Assembly (NCBI GenBank): GCA_026874595.1
Contig: CM049309.1
Span: 40,503,079 to 40,567,078, forward strand
DNA: 64,000 bases
Reading direction: 5' to 3'
Source of the DNA: Sipunculus nudus
Lineage: Eukaryota > Annelida > Sipuncula > Golfingiida > Sipunculidae
Made by a program: the position numbers and the translations under genes. Within the stretch, counting starts at the first letter, position 1, and every line of letters begins with the position of its first letter. This document shows, in pieces, positions 11,593 to 24,062 of the stretch. The notes below the pieces were generated by a model, which was not told the DNA's origin, did not search any database, and saw nothing but the letters and a program-made list of their open reading frames with translations.

Positions 11593-12413
11593 CCTAGTTG
11601 TATTTATACCAAAACGCCGAAGGTCGGGCGTGTTGTTTAATTTCTTTACACGAAAATTTGTTTTGAAAACTGAGAAATCAGGTCACCCCGCCCGTGCGCT
11701 CTCAGGTCAATCACGTCGAGTGTTTTGATCTCTGATTTTTATTTGCCAGAAGCAAATATCCGAGTGTTTTTCATTCCAACGCCCAGTCCAATAACTCCGG
11801 GCTCGCTGGCCGCACGTCATAACACGACAGGTTCTGTGTGACACAAACAAGTCTTACTCGTCGTCTTCGGCGGACTGTGTCAAAGGCCATGTGTTATCTT
11901 TAACGTTACAGCGTCGGTAGAGACTTCACGCACTTAACACTCAGGTCGCGGTATTTACATGTTAAAGATCTTAAATTATGCCATTCACATGATGTCCTCC
12001 CCTCTAACGAAATGACTCAATTATATTTGTTCGAATTTAATTGATGGTAAACACAGAGAGGTCTTCAGAGTACATCAGGCTTTTTGGGTTCATACTTTTT
12101 TACGACCATGCAGTACCAATACAAACATCTAATATTTAAAGATATAAATGCTTGAATGCGTTATTTTCCTGTACATTCTGGTTATGACATCAAGAGGACC
12201 TTTACTACCAAGTCTTAAGTAGTTAATGGTCTTTCTATAAGAGTTACTAATCCTGTACAAACAACTTGAACTCGTTACGCGATTCATGTAACGACCATGT
12301 TTATACAAGGCTCATAGTCCCAGCCAATTATGGTATTACCTGATACTGCATTTTGATACACTATAGTTTATTGGATATGTGTTAAACACGTTCATATACA
12401 TATATATATAATA

Positions 12414-12484
<71 letters not shown>

Positions 12485-13444
12485 GGGAGGGCTATCAAAC
12501 TCTACACGTTTATTCAGGATCCATATATATTATTGCCTTTTGAATCCCAATTGTTTTAAAGTTATCAAACCAAGTACAGTGCTGGGCAGACCAAGAAGTC
12601 GCCATAGAGAGAAACTATGTCAATGCACTGATCGACTTCACGAAAGCAAATACTGAAAAGTTACTTGTAAAAAACGACAGCACCCAGAAGTTCTCACATG
12701 ACAACTGTCAACACTAGAAATAATATTTTTGGGTCCAGGCTTTTAGTCGCTAAGAGTATCCTGTTTATCTTGCAATCAGTCCATAAATACGGTGTAGGTA
12801 CTCGATTTGAATTATTTTACACGGCGCAACGAAATACAATACCCGTTAAACATGCCAAGAGGAGATTCCGGGAAAACCCCTTAAGGGTGTATATCTGTTT
12901 AATGCGGATTGTTACATGAGTATTCATTACTTACAGACAATAATGTTTACATCTCTCCTTTCATGTTTGCCTGGCCTGTTTAAGTATAAATCCAAGCCAT
13001 CTAATTGATCCGCTGGAAATATGTTTCTCTGTGAAAAAGGTCCGAAACAACAGGTGCCTTCAAAACTAGCTAACATCTCTTTCAACGCGATATTTTTTTT
13101 TCTCGAAATATATACTCAATCAAGCAGTGGCGTCAATTTATCACCAAGAGTGGGAGATGACTCGAAGGATAGGGAGGGCATTTAAAGTTGGGACAAATTT
13201 TTTATAAACTTATATAAAATATACATGTCTGTATGACACAATTAAAATATGTTCCAATTAAGCATTATTTTTTTTTTAAATAAGGTATTATATTTCCAGT
13301 ATAGGCTACTTCTAAATTAGATTTAGATATATAATATTTCATAGTAAACTCAGGAATTGCAGCAGGTCTATAATTATAATTATTAATATATTTCATTTAA
13401 ATATGTAAATATTATCCTCGAATTGAAGGAGGATGATTACATTG

Positions 13445-13445
<1 letters not shown>
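11593..13445. other. upstream region of the 358-aa gene, then spacer
   Basis: The first 400 bases are CpG-rich, fitting a promoter. TATAAATA at 11601-11608 (minus) lies only nine bases before the ATG, too close to be its TATA box. An AT microsatellite spans 12398-12481. No gene recognised. Confidence 0.5.
12398..12481. repeat. AT microsatellite
   Basis: Alternating AT over about 80 bases with one interruption (ATAATAG) near the left end. Confidence 0.95.

Positions 13446-13475
<30 letters not shown>
13446..13475. repeat. poly-C tract of 30 bases
   Basis: Uninterrupted run of C. The glycine run it encodes on the minus strand is not a gene. Confidence 0.95.
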
Positions 13476-13480
<5 letters not shown>

Positions 13481-16400
13481 ATTGAAGCCCCTGAAATGGA
13501 GTAAGCAAAGCAACTCTTGGTCCACTGCCTCAGAACCCCTGTTTCAGTAGCACCAATACCGCCGACAGATGTCGCCAGTGCTACTAACGGCATCTTAAAT
13601 CAACTAAACTTACTCACAAAATTAGTTTAACCTTTATCTGTGACATATCGTGTATATAGACAAATCCACAAGCACTCAATAAAAAACAGATAAACAGACT
13701 CGCTTTGGTAAAATTAACCTCGGTGCAACATCGTGGGTGGAGGTAACACCGTACAGTATTAATAACACTTGTATTTAAATTCACATTAATGACGTAAAAC
13801 CCTGACCCACTTTAATCTTCACGACCTTATTGACGTATTACGTCATCAAAGGAATTAAATTGATCAGCAATATCATACAATGAGCATTATAGTCTTTACA
13901 TTGAAAGTGGTAAGAAAGTTGGGTTTTTTCCCCTGGCTTTGGAGTGTTGATATATATATATCCCCATATTTCAACGCTAAATACTTGACTCTGTATTTGC
14001 TGCTATGTATCAAGACATTGCAATGTACCTTCACTAAGGAACGATCAGACCCAAGCTTGACAGGTAGAAAATAGTGTCAGTGAGAGCAAAATTTATAGTG
14101 TTTGAGCATGTCTGTATCGCGAGCACAGTGTTGTGATAGTGTTATTTATGTACAGCCTAGTTCTCGTATTAGACCGACAGGAGACGTGAAAGCTCCTTGT
14201 TGTGTATACTTGATGTAATCATTTGGGTTCAGTTGTGTCAGACCCTCCGGTTCTCAGGTCAGCTGTCACGTGCATTTATTTATATAGGTTTGGTGTTGAA
14301 AGAACGGTTAGCACTGAAAATGGATAGTATTACTAGTCAATAGTATTACTAGTTAATAGTCACTGTAATCAGCCAATGGCAGTTTATCGTGTTAAAAAAC
14401 CAGCAGCTGCCACATTCTGTGTATAACGAGTGCGACTGTAATTATAATATAAAAAACTCGTCAAGCCTCTCAAGGCAAGGAGGGGAGGATTAAAGTTGTT
14501 AAAGAGTTTACATTTGTATCGATATTTCGGTCCAGTTTTTTTTTTTTTTTTTTTTTTTTTATTGGTGGTATTCCTTTTGGGCCTTTTTTTTTCTTGTGTC
14601 CATGTTTACGCTAGATGTCATATTTTACAACTGATATTTATTGTTTACTTGACCTTATATTCAATTTAGTGAACTTCTTGTGAGCGTCTGGCATTTACAT
14701 AAATCAAGTTTTCATTATGTTTGATTACGTACCTCTAGCTTGCACTATGTGAGATCACAGATCAATAATTTGTATTGTATCTGATCATAGACCTTTAGTT
14801 GTATACTATATGTGATCAAAGATCTGTAGTTTACACTATGTGCGACACAGACCTCCAGTTTTTAATCAGTTCAATTACAGAACTCTAGTTGTACTTTGTC
14901 TGATCACAGAACTCTATAATTGTACTATGTCTGATCACAGTTCTTGCTACGAAAATGGCAGGCCCCTTGGAATCATGTCGTATATATTTTAAGAATTGGG
15001 CCACGAATGAAGGTTACCGTATGTGATTAGAATGCTTGTTCACATAACCATGGATAACCCAGGAATCTTTGCTGCCATTTCAAGTCCTTTGAAAGCAATA
15101 GTTCAGCCTTTGTGCATTAATATAAACATAAGTCTCTAATCCTGTTGTGTAAGCGTACTTTGTACGCTTAGTGGTTACCCTGATATTAATTATACAATTA
15201 TAATACTGTAGCTCCACTAAACTCTCCACTGATTGGATTATTGGATTGAAAGTTGCTGCAAGGGACATCTGACGGTATGAACAGGAACCTAAGTAGTTTG
15301 CTCAACACATCAACATTCTTCTGTGCCTCTTTTGGTATGTATACGGATAGATCCAGAGGGGAGATTCATGTGACCATAACCGGTTCCCAGAAAAATATGA
15401 AAAAAGCAGAAAAATAAAGGTAAAGAAAATAAGCAAATTAGCAAAACTCTGTCACACTTTCTGCAGGGTATTGACTTTGAGATCTCTATGTATTGGTATA
15501 GTCAGTATGTGAATTATGCCAAATATTTGCTCGGAATATCATAAAAGACACTATTCGTAATAATATAATTTTTTTAGTAAAAGTACATAAACACATAAAG
15601 TGTATTATTTCAAGCTATTTGCTCATTTGGACTGAATACAAAACTTTTCCAGCAAACCCATTCCGAGACACTGACTTACTATCTTGATTCGTGCAGTTGT
15701 GCCATGCAGCTACCAGTTTCTATTGGTTTATATTTTCTATAGGTTTCTTTTGTTTGACTGATCACATCCGGTGCTCGTTTGTTTTCATTTGTGTACAGGA
15801 GTAAGCCAATGGGTTTAGACCTAAATATTGACAGATACCATGATAGGAGAATACTGTACTTCATGAATATTTAACACATACCAGGTATTGTAAATAGGAC
15901 CCTTTAAACCTAGCAGTGGACTCCTGGGGTCAAGCCAACTATATATCAGGCTTTTCAAAGCGGCCCAACACGTTGCATGGCCATGTCTCACTCGCCTTTG
16001 TATCATTATTAAAAGTACAATATATCTGATCATTCTATTCTCTTCATTTCGCATTAGGTTTTTATATTTTACTCTTTTAAAGGGCGGCGGGAGGGGGAGA
16101 ACCCACTCAGTAAAAATGTCTTTCTATCCCTGGGTATGTAGAGATTAAAATTTAACTGTTTACATCGCATAAAAACAAAATGTATTACCAGTTATATTAT
16201 ATGCCCGATGTCCATTCGGTCAGCTCATACGGTAATTGCAAAGTACCGGCCTGAAGACCGCAGTTATTTTCTAGTACTATTTTTCCACATGTAATGCAGA
16301 ATACAGTCACATTTTACTTTTTAATAAGAAAACATCATCTGTCATGTGTGAAACCAGAAATTATGCAAAATTTGACATTTATTGTTTAATCAACAAGAAA

Positions 16401-17477
16401 ATTTATACCAAAATATACTGTAAACATTTAAGGTTTGGCCTTCAAAGAAAACGCAATACGGTATACACAGAGCCCATGTAGGCATGTATTTAAGCTGCCT
16501 CGGTATGCTCATCTTGCGATACAGGAAACCCTGTCCTCATAACAGGTATATGTTTTCACGTAGTTTGCTTTAACTGTCAGCAACTTTGGTTTTGAGACAT
16601 TACTCACATTTCAAGTTTAAGGTCTGATCCAGAGGGCTGTTTTTAGTAAAACTACGGGTTGTGGTGAATACAACAAGAAAAAGTGCCTTTTGTCCATGGT
16701 GCCTTAAATTATAAAGCGAGACATAAGACATGTCCCTTAGATTATTGTTATTGATACAATAATAACCTAATTTCATACTTGGATATATGTGTGCATCCTA
16801 TATTAGATGTCACCAGCTTGTTTTGTTAATTATCATTTTAAGACGTGTCGTCACTCATGTTTCGCCAGGATGGTTTGGCTGCCATTTAACACTCCAGCCT
16901 GCCGCGAGGTGTCGCTAACCACGCTAATCAGTATACAGGAGAAGCGGGGAGTTAAAATGATTGTAGCTCCATGGGAAAACCGCACACGAGGCCACTGACA
17001 GCATTCACATGGTTAACTTGTGGTGCGGGATATGGAGACAGATGTCATCTGCACATATTGTACGGACTGAACAAAATGCCCTTTAACGTGTCCAAAAAGA
17101 CTCTAATAAACTCCAAAGGTGCGTTTCTTAATTGGTTCATGATGAGGTCATTCATGATTTCTTCGATATCGGACACAAGCAACATAAATGTGTCCGAAAT
17201 CCAACCAGCATGTCGTATTGATACTATTTTAAATCTTATAATGAGAGTGTAGGTTTAACAAGGACCATTATTGTTACAAAAAAAGAAGAAAATAAGTTTA
17301 GCAATGTAAAAATATGATTGAAAGCGAACGATATTGATCTCTGATGGCTATAAATAAATTATAGTGAAAGTCGACTGGTCTGCTATAAGTCATGCAGAAA
17401 ACACTGGATGGGACTGTCCATTTCATCAAACCAACCAGAATACATTTATACATGACTTCGGAACTTGAAAACATATA
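13476..17477. other. spacer
   Basis: No gene recognised. It contains a 22-base T run near 14539-14560, a small duplication of AGTATTACTAGT (about 14326-14352), and a degenerate tandem repeat at 14719-14943. Short ORFs near 15680-16050 and 16807-17252 lack any family signature. Confidence 0.5.
14719..14943. repeat. degenerate tandem repeat, about 31 bp
   Basis: About seven diverged copies share the pattern TGATCACAGAACTCTAGTTG followed by an ACTATGT-like end. Unit length drifts from 27 to 33 bases, so it is an old, decaying minisatellite. Confidence 0.65.
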
Positions 17478-17479
17478 CG

Positions 17480-17527
<48 letters not shown>
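17478..17527. repeat. compound CG then GA microsatellite
   Basis: About nine CG dinucleotides run directly into about sixteen GA dinucleotides. CG runs are rare in animal genomes. Confidence 0.95.
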
Positions 17528-17529
<2 letters not shown>

Positions 17530-18790
17530 GTAGCCAAAAAATGTGAATATTTAAAGTTGGAAAGATGAATATCATACACAGTTCTCGATATCTCCTACTC
17601 AAGTACTGCCACATACTTGTATATGTCATTTTATTGGTTTTTAAAAGTAATTGATAAAAAAAATTAATTTCGATTTTGTTTCCCCTGATTATTTAAATAC
17701 TCATCCAGGTTTAGCATTATTTATCGAGCTCCAATAATGAAATTTATTTTTATCAGCATCTCTGACGTCATGAGATCAGCTCATGTGGATGGAACAGAGT
17801 GGCGATTTGATAAAAACAGGTCTAAGTAGTTTGCTGGTCCTACCACAAGCCCGAATCCAAGCCAATCGTAGCATCACATCCTGACACGGAAAGTGATGAA
17901 TTCCTTATTGACAGCAATTGTTATTGAAAACATAAATAAATTATGCGCTGGATTAATACCTTATCAGGAATGGTCAGATAAGCACGTCAAGCCGACAATC
18001 CAGAAAGCTTCAGACCCGAGGGCACTGACCCACCAAGAAATCAACAATCGACGGAATGCTGGTACATTTCCTGATAACTTCCTGTAATTACTGTACATTA
18101 ATATTCTCCGCTGTTGTTACCGAAGTCGCACTCATTGACATGCTTCCCAATTGACACCGCAGTAACCAAACAATGTTTGATATTGCTGATCATAATTGGT
18201 TCCTTTGCCATGATAACTGCCGAGTAAAGTTATAAACACCTAGCTTTAAATAATAGCGATTATCGGTCTTGTCAGGGCTTCTGTATTCACTCAGATTGGA
18301 CCATTATAAACCTCGGATAATACCCTTGGTGAATCTGAATGACGTCGCTTCTGTGTAATATCTAGATATGGTATCTTTTTAACCTTCCGGATGCTATCAA
18401 GTCACTTAACATCAATGTTATATCGGTAGGATTAGATACGTACACGGCTATACCGCCTACACTTGTGCAGCGATCAAGAATATACACCTTATCCGTGAGG
18501 TATTATAGTATCAACCGTGTATGACATGTCCGTATTACTTTGATGAGTATGTTGACGACTTACCGTGTCGGGCACTAAGCGTGGTTGATCTCAAACTACA
18601 TGAAATCTTACTTCTGTATTAACCAACCCCACTGTTGCCGGGTGCCACACTGAATTGAACAGGAGGCCAATATCACTGTAACTGAAACTGGACAAAAAAA
18701 CAGTAGGACAAATCGACGCATGTTACCTTAAATTCTTGTATTACTATGTTTTTAGTTAATTTTTTATAATTAAAGTTTTAATTGAACAGC
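17528..18790. other. spacer
   Basis: No gene or clear repeat recognised. Confidence 0.5.
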
Positions 18791-19262
18791 AGTTCACATA
18801 TATAGAGTAGAACTCCACTTGTCCGAACAGTTCAGAGACAATCGACGTGTCTGGATAAAGGATTATTTATATGAAAAACGATCATTAAAGGGATATAACC
18901 AGGAGCAAAATTATACCTATTCTTTCACACCATCGGTTCAGTTTTGCTTTATACATAAAGTTTCTTAGTAAAACTTTCAAAGTACACCGATTCATGATCC
19001 CCTCTCCCCCCCCCCCCCTCCCCCCCCCCCCCCCCCCAGTTCACATATACAGTAGAACTCCATTTGTCCATACAGTTCAGAGATAATCGACATGTCTAAT
19101 ATATATAGAGAATTGATTGTTTATATGAAAAACGATGATTAAAGGGATATAACCAGGAGCAATATTAAACCTATTCTTTCACCCCATCGGTTCAGTTTTG
19201 CTTTATACATAAAGTTTCTCAGTAAAACTTTCAAAGTACATGATCCCCCCCCCCCCCCCCCC
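18791..19262. repeat. tandem duplication of a 225-245 bp unit ending in poly-C
   Basis: Copy 1 (about 18791-19037) and copy 2 (about 19038-19262) both begin CAGTTCACATATA, share long nearly identical text such as AAAGGGATATAACCAGGAGC, and end in C runs. Near the start of each is a Tigger-like end (copy 2: CAGTAGAACTCCATTTGTCC); no matching right end is seen. Confidence 0.8.
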
Positions 19263-21053
19263 AGCTGCTTAACACCTTGTTTTGATTCTGCGTGTGAGTA
19301 AACACGGTGCACGTGTCTGATTACCATAACAAGGCCGCTTGACTGGAGGTCCAATTTTGCGCTTGCGCCGGAGATCCAAAAACAAGAGTAGTCCAAACAT
19401 GAATGTGCACGGTTGTGAAACACCGGTATAAGCCTGAAAAGAAAGCGGAAACCGCAGGCGTGTTTACGTATTGTTTATGTTGGCGCCTGTGATCAGACCC
19501 GGTCCACTGTTTATTAAACTCGTGCACATGTACAGGAGTAAGCTAATGGCTTCAGGGCAATATTTCATCAGGTACCATTTTATTTAAATATATGAAGATG
19601 CTATTTGTCGTTTATTATTATATTATAATATGTTAATTCAACATGCTTTTTAACGTGATTTGTTCCCTTTAACACTTTATTCACCTCTTAATTTTATTTT
19701 AATTCAATGAAATATCGGATATTCGATATTCGGGTAGTCGAGGGTTTTTAGTTTGTTTTTTTTAAACAAGCCTATTTATATACCTTTATTAATTACATAT
19801 ATGATCTGATGCAGGCCTTTTATATAATGGCCTGGTGAACAAAAATGCATCTTATATTAGTTCTAATGTCGAGAGAGTAGCAGGCACAGGGTGTTCAGAG
19901 ACATAGATCCCTTGGCCAAAAGATTACAATGTGTGTTTTAAGGAAACTATAGATTTAAACATTTAAATGTAGGCCAGGAAACCTAAGGAAACAGCATGTA
20001 TGGAAATGCAATTTTTTGTTACTTGGACGATCCTCCACGAGAAAATTATCTTACGGAACAGTGCAAAATTCCATGAACAAGCAAGATACATTAGAAAAAC
20101 TGCTTTAATTTTGTACACGTGTGGCAATAAAATAACAATTACACATGAAGCACATATTCGAATCGTTAATGTTCGTTTGATCTTTGACACGGCGCATGTC
20201 ATGTGAATTTCCCCTATTGTTAGAACATGCCGGACACGTCTAGTGATCTGTGTCCATACTGTTTTTGGAGGTCAATTTTTAATAAATATCTGAGCATTTT
20301 CCAGCTTATCATTAAATGGTTTTAGTCATGTCTCCCTGTAATTTTTCAAACCATGCATGTTAATACTATTAACACAAGTGTACAGGCCAAATGAGTACCG
20401 CATGCAGTGTTCCCTTTGATCTATCACGAAAGAAAATCGTCTGACCATGCTTATAATGTTATTCTCCCGTTTATTTGTAGGCAAATAATGCTTCCTTATG
20501 AATGTAAAAAAACATTCCCTTTATGATGCACGATTCTGTACAAAAAAATAATGCGTACACTTGTTTCTACCTAGATATAAACAGTCCCTGTGGCACTTTC
20601 GTAACAGGCAAATAAATATTACAAGAGCATCTCCCTGTTACATGCACAGGAGGATGTTTATACATATTCCGTCTTCATGTTCATTACATCTCAAATATCG
20701 GCATCTCCAATAAACTGAACAGACAGCATAAATAATTTGGAGATTAATTTCTGTGTGCACGCCGTCAATTACAGCCATAGTACACCATAAAGGCCAATAG
20801 CCTGTTTAAGTGTTATATCGTTATATGATTATATCTCACGTGATACTCTATCCTTCTATGTGATGGCTTAGCTCTAACATATGATATTGATTCATAAAGG
20901 CTGGTATAAAATAAAAAGATTATAATACAATATAAGATTGTTTGTGCTCTTAGCAAATAAAGGTACCTGAGACCTGCTCGAAGCTTGTTTTCATATTCGC
21001 AATATCCTGGCTGCATCCCCATTTTAATACCTAACATATAAACGAACTGAAAT
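19263..21053. other. spacer
   Basis: No gene recognised. AATAAA on the minus strand at 20470-20475 could serve as the poly(A) signal for the 252-aa gene, about 580 bases below its stop. Confidence 0.45.
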
Positions 21054-21812
21054 TCAGTCCCAAGCATTTTCAACGTCAAGCCACCGAACCCGCCTCTGTG
21101 AGCGAGGACTAGGTGGTATGGGGACAGGTTTCGGCTTTGTAGGAGGTTCTATCTGTACCTTAACGTTCCGTTTTGGTTGGTCGTTCATGTTCCTTTCATC
21201 AAGCTGACTCATACACCTGGCGAATTCATCTGAACCGGCCGGTAACGGATCTCTTTGAATATCAATGTTCTGCAGCCTCTCGTCCAGTTCATTCCAGACG
21301 CCTGGCGTCAGTGGCGACCCCTCGTGAGAGCCTGTATGTGTTGATGGCGGATAAACGTCAACGTCTTGAGTACGAGTCCTTGGTTTACTCAGGATCGGTT
21401 TAAGCTGGTTAACATTGCTGGAATAAGCAGGGCAAGATCGACGACGTGTTTTGCCTTCTCGTGAAGGCGGTTTAAGCGCATTTGGGTTTGGCGGGGTTAT
21501 GGCACTCACCCTCCGCCTTGGTGCATTTTCTCCTTTGGTATGAACGCGACGGCCCGTGGACAACGGCGTCATTATTTTTACGGGGCCTTCCCTCGGTGAC
21601 GTAACAGAATGTTCTACGTGTATTCGAGGCGGTGCAAGTCCATTGGGAGGACTTGTTTGTTTGTCTTTGCTATGAATTTTGTGATTGTTGTTTGAATCGG
21701 AGGATCGCCTTGCAGGTTCTTTGTTGCCCCGTGTACTGCCTTTTTGGCGAGAATTTAGCAGACGAGCAGGCAGGGTCGCCGCACGAGGCCTGATACCGTC
21801 ACTGTTATCCAT
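21054..21812 (-). CDS. disordered basic protein with PP1-docking-like RVRW motif, 252 aa
   Basis: Not a family I recognise. It is a single open exon of 252 codons, strongly basic and rich in Pro, Ser, Arg and Asn, with no signal peptide, membrane segment or visible folded domain. Near the C-terminus, RRVRWLD places RVRW at 241-244, matching the [RK]-[VI]-x-[FW] docking motif of protein phosphatase 1. Just before it lies a proline-rich stretch (PPTKPKPVPIPPSP, about 223-236) that could bind SH3 domains. Both roles are inferred from short motifs. A segment at about 186-206 resembles part of the 358-aa protein at 10.5 kb. The frame stays open upstream to a candidate acceptor (ACAACAG, exon edge 21824), so the N-terminus may continue in an unseen exon. 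Confidence 0.75.
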   Translation of the reverse strand: MDNSDGIRPRAATLPARLLNSRQKGSTRGNKEPARRSSDSNNNHKIHSKDKQTSPPNGLAPPRIHVEHSVTSPREGPVKIMTPLSTGRRVHTKGENAPRRRVSAITPPNPNALKPPSREGKTRRRSCPAYSSNVNQLKPILSKPRTRTQDVDVYPPSTHTGSHEGSPLTPGVWNELDERLQNIDIQRDPLPAGSDEFARCMSQLDERNMNDQPKRNVKVQIEPPTKPKPVPIPPSPRSQRRVRWLDVENAWD

Positions 21813-24062
21813 GTTTGATCCCGTCTGTTGTATAACAAAATTATAATAAAGTCTCAGTAAACCAGAACACTTTACACACCAACTCTCAGAAATATACTAG
21901 TAGTATATACTTGACGTCGTCAGGGGTTTATATGTACCGCCAAACTGCCATGGATAAGGCTTAAGGAGTCTCATCGCTCAGGATCAGGCGACATCGTGTT
22001 ACCTGGTGGTCGGTACGTGAACTAAACAGCCAACATATATATTGTCTGTGGCTTTCCCTAAAACTTTTACAATACTGGTTATTTCTACTTTGATGAAGTC
22101 TCTGTTCGGTACAACCGACTCCGATCCTCCGTGAGTTAGTGTGAAAGTCAACTTGCAGGCAGCTCCTCGTGATCTACAGGTCACAAAAGAAGCTCGCTCA
22201 GTGCGTGTTGACGCTGACCTTCTGGTGTTGTTTTGGTGTACCTTTCAGGAGGACATTTGCATTCCCCCGACTCCAGGCACGGACCCCCGTACGCTGCTCC
22301 GCTGGTAGACTTATCGTTAACCTCGAGTGGCACCTGAAAGAAAATATGAAGATCATGAGCGACGACGGGCGGAGATAACGAAGTGAGACCGCGTAATGAG
22401 TCTATTGCAGTGTACTCGCCTCTCTAGCAACTAATGGCACAGGAGACACATAGGCGGTCCCTGTTACTATCTATGTCACTATAAAAAAAAGGCTCGTGCG
22501 GCTACTTCATCATGTATATCTCACCATCTGGCACCAGTTCTGAGTGATCCGGTATCAACTATGCCAATGTGATAATTTTGATCATCCCACTTAATCAATG
22601 TGTTATATGATCCAACAGTCATATAAAAAGATCAAATGGTTTAGTGTTACAACCCCACGTATGAACAGATATCTAATGTACTTAAACCTGTCAATTATAG
22701 GCTCCACATAAATCAATTATTACTAAAGTCACTTAATCATAAGATCAACATACAAAAATGAATATTTTTCTTCAGCCATAACTTTTCAATATTAGGCCTA
22801 TTATCTTAGAGATTCTTTTCCAAATCATCAAGGATGGGGAACAGCTTTTTTTTAACTACAAATTCTATTATTTGTATTTTAGACAAAGTCGGGCTCATGA
22901 TATATTTTATTATTATAATGTTTTTCTTATATACAGCTATGTGAGGGGTCGGGGTTCAGGTAGTACAGGTCACGTGAGGTTAACCAAACACACTGATTTG
23001 TCAACTTGCCCTACTTTCACGTGACGTAGGAGAAAATAAGTGTCGCCTGATGATCAGCGGTAAATCCATTACTTCCCAATTACTGCGATGATCTTTGACT
23101 CTTAATCATGGATCACTAGTGTATAAATATTAATGTCTTTGTTAATATCTATGTGCGATTCATAGTCACGGCTTATCGGAAAGTAAGGAAAGGTGAGGGG
23201 AATAATAATCCCACATTTAGATAGCGTAGACCTGAGTGGGCTAGTTTAACTTTAGTATATACATTTTTCAAGAAGTGACCGAAAATACACTGAGAGGAGG
23301 AATTCTTTAATAATATAATTATCGGTAATGGACAAAATTATTTATGAAATAGTATAAACAAGACCGATCATTTCAGCAGTTGACTGTTTATTGGTGATCT
23401 TGCCACAGTTTCACGATCCATTTCTGATCAAATATCAATATTTTCCTGCATGAAATTCTCAATATTAAAAAAAGATGACAATATTCGTCTGCAACGTCCC
23501 GATATACATAAATTGTCATTTTGTCGCAAATATAGATACATTTTCACGTTTTATATCAGTAGTGCAAGCAACCGGATGGAATCGCATGAGGGTAATTACA
23601 TAAAGGCTGGAAGGTTTAGTTGTTATATAAATATAATTATTGCTAACATACATTGACGAATTTTTAAAGTCTTGGAAGTTATACAGATGGCTAATTACAG
23701 ATGCGCTTAGAAATCTGTTAAGGGTACTACGTGGAACACGTTTCAAAGACTACAGATTCCACAACCTATTCACTGATAAACTATTCAAACATCATATAAT
23801 GAAAGTTTCAAGGCACCAATTACTCATTAAAACCGGTTTTCCACATTTCAATGAAGGGGAAAGTCCTAATTCATGGTAAGAAGAGGGACTGCCGTTAAAA
23901 AGAAACCTGTGTCGGATACAACAGAACGTCGGAAAAGATAAACTACTGCATGAATAGTGTATATGCATGCAGGCAAAAAGCCTGTAGAAACGAATAAGGC
24001 GCCTTAAGGGTTACATTATATGGGTAGTCTACTTAACAACGTATATCGAAATGACAAATAAA
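21813..24062. other. upstream region of the 252-aa gene, then spacer
   Basis: The 22130-22380 part is rich in C, G and CpG and could hold a 5' untranslated exon: on the minus strand a possible donor GAAAG/GTACAC lies near 22240. Two CACGTG E-boxes occur near 22970 and 23020. No coding exon recognised. Confidence 0.4.

Noticed and set aside
11601-11608. TATAAATA as promoter of the 358-aa gene
   Set aside because: Only nine bases before the ATG, so start would fall inside the coding region.
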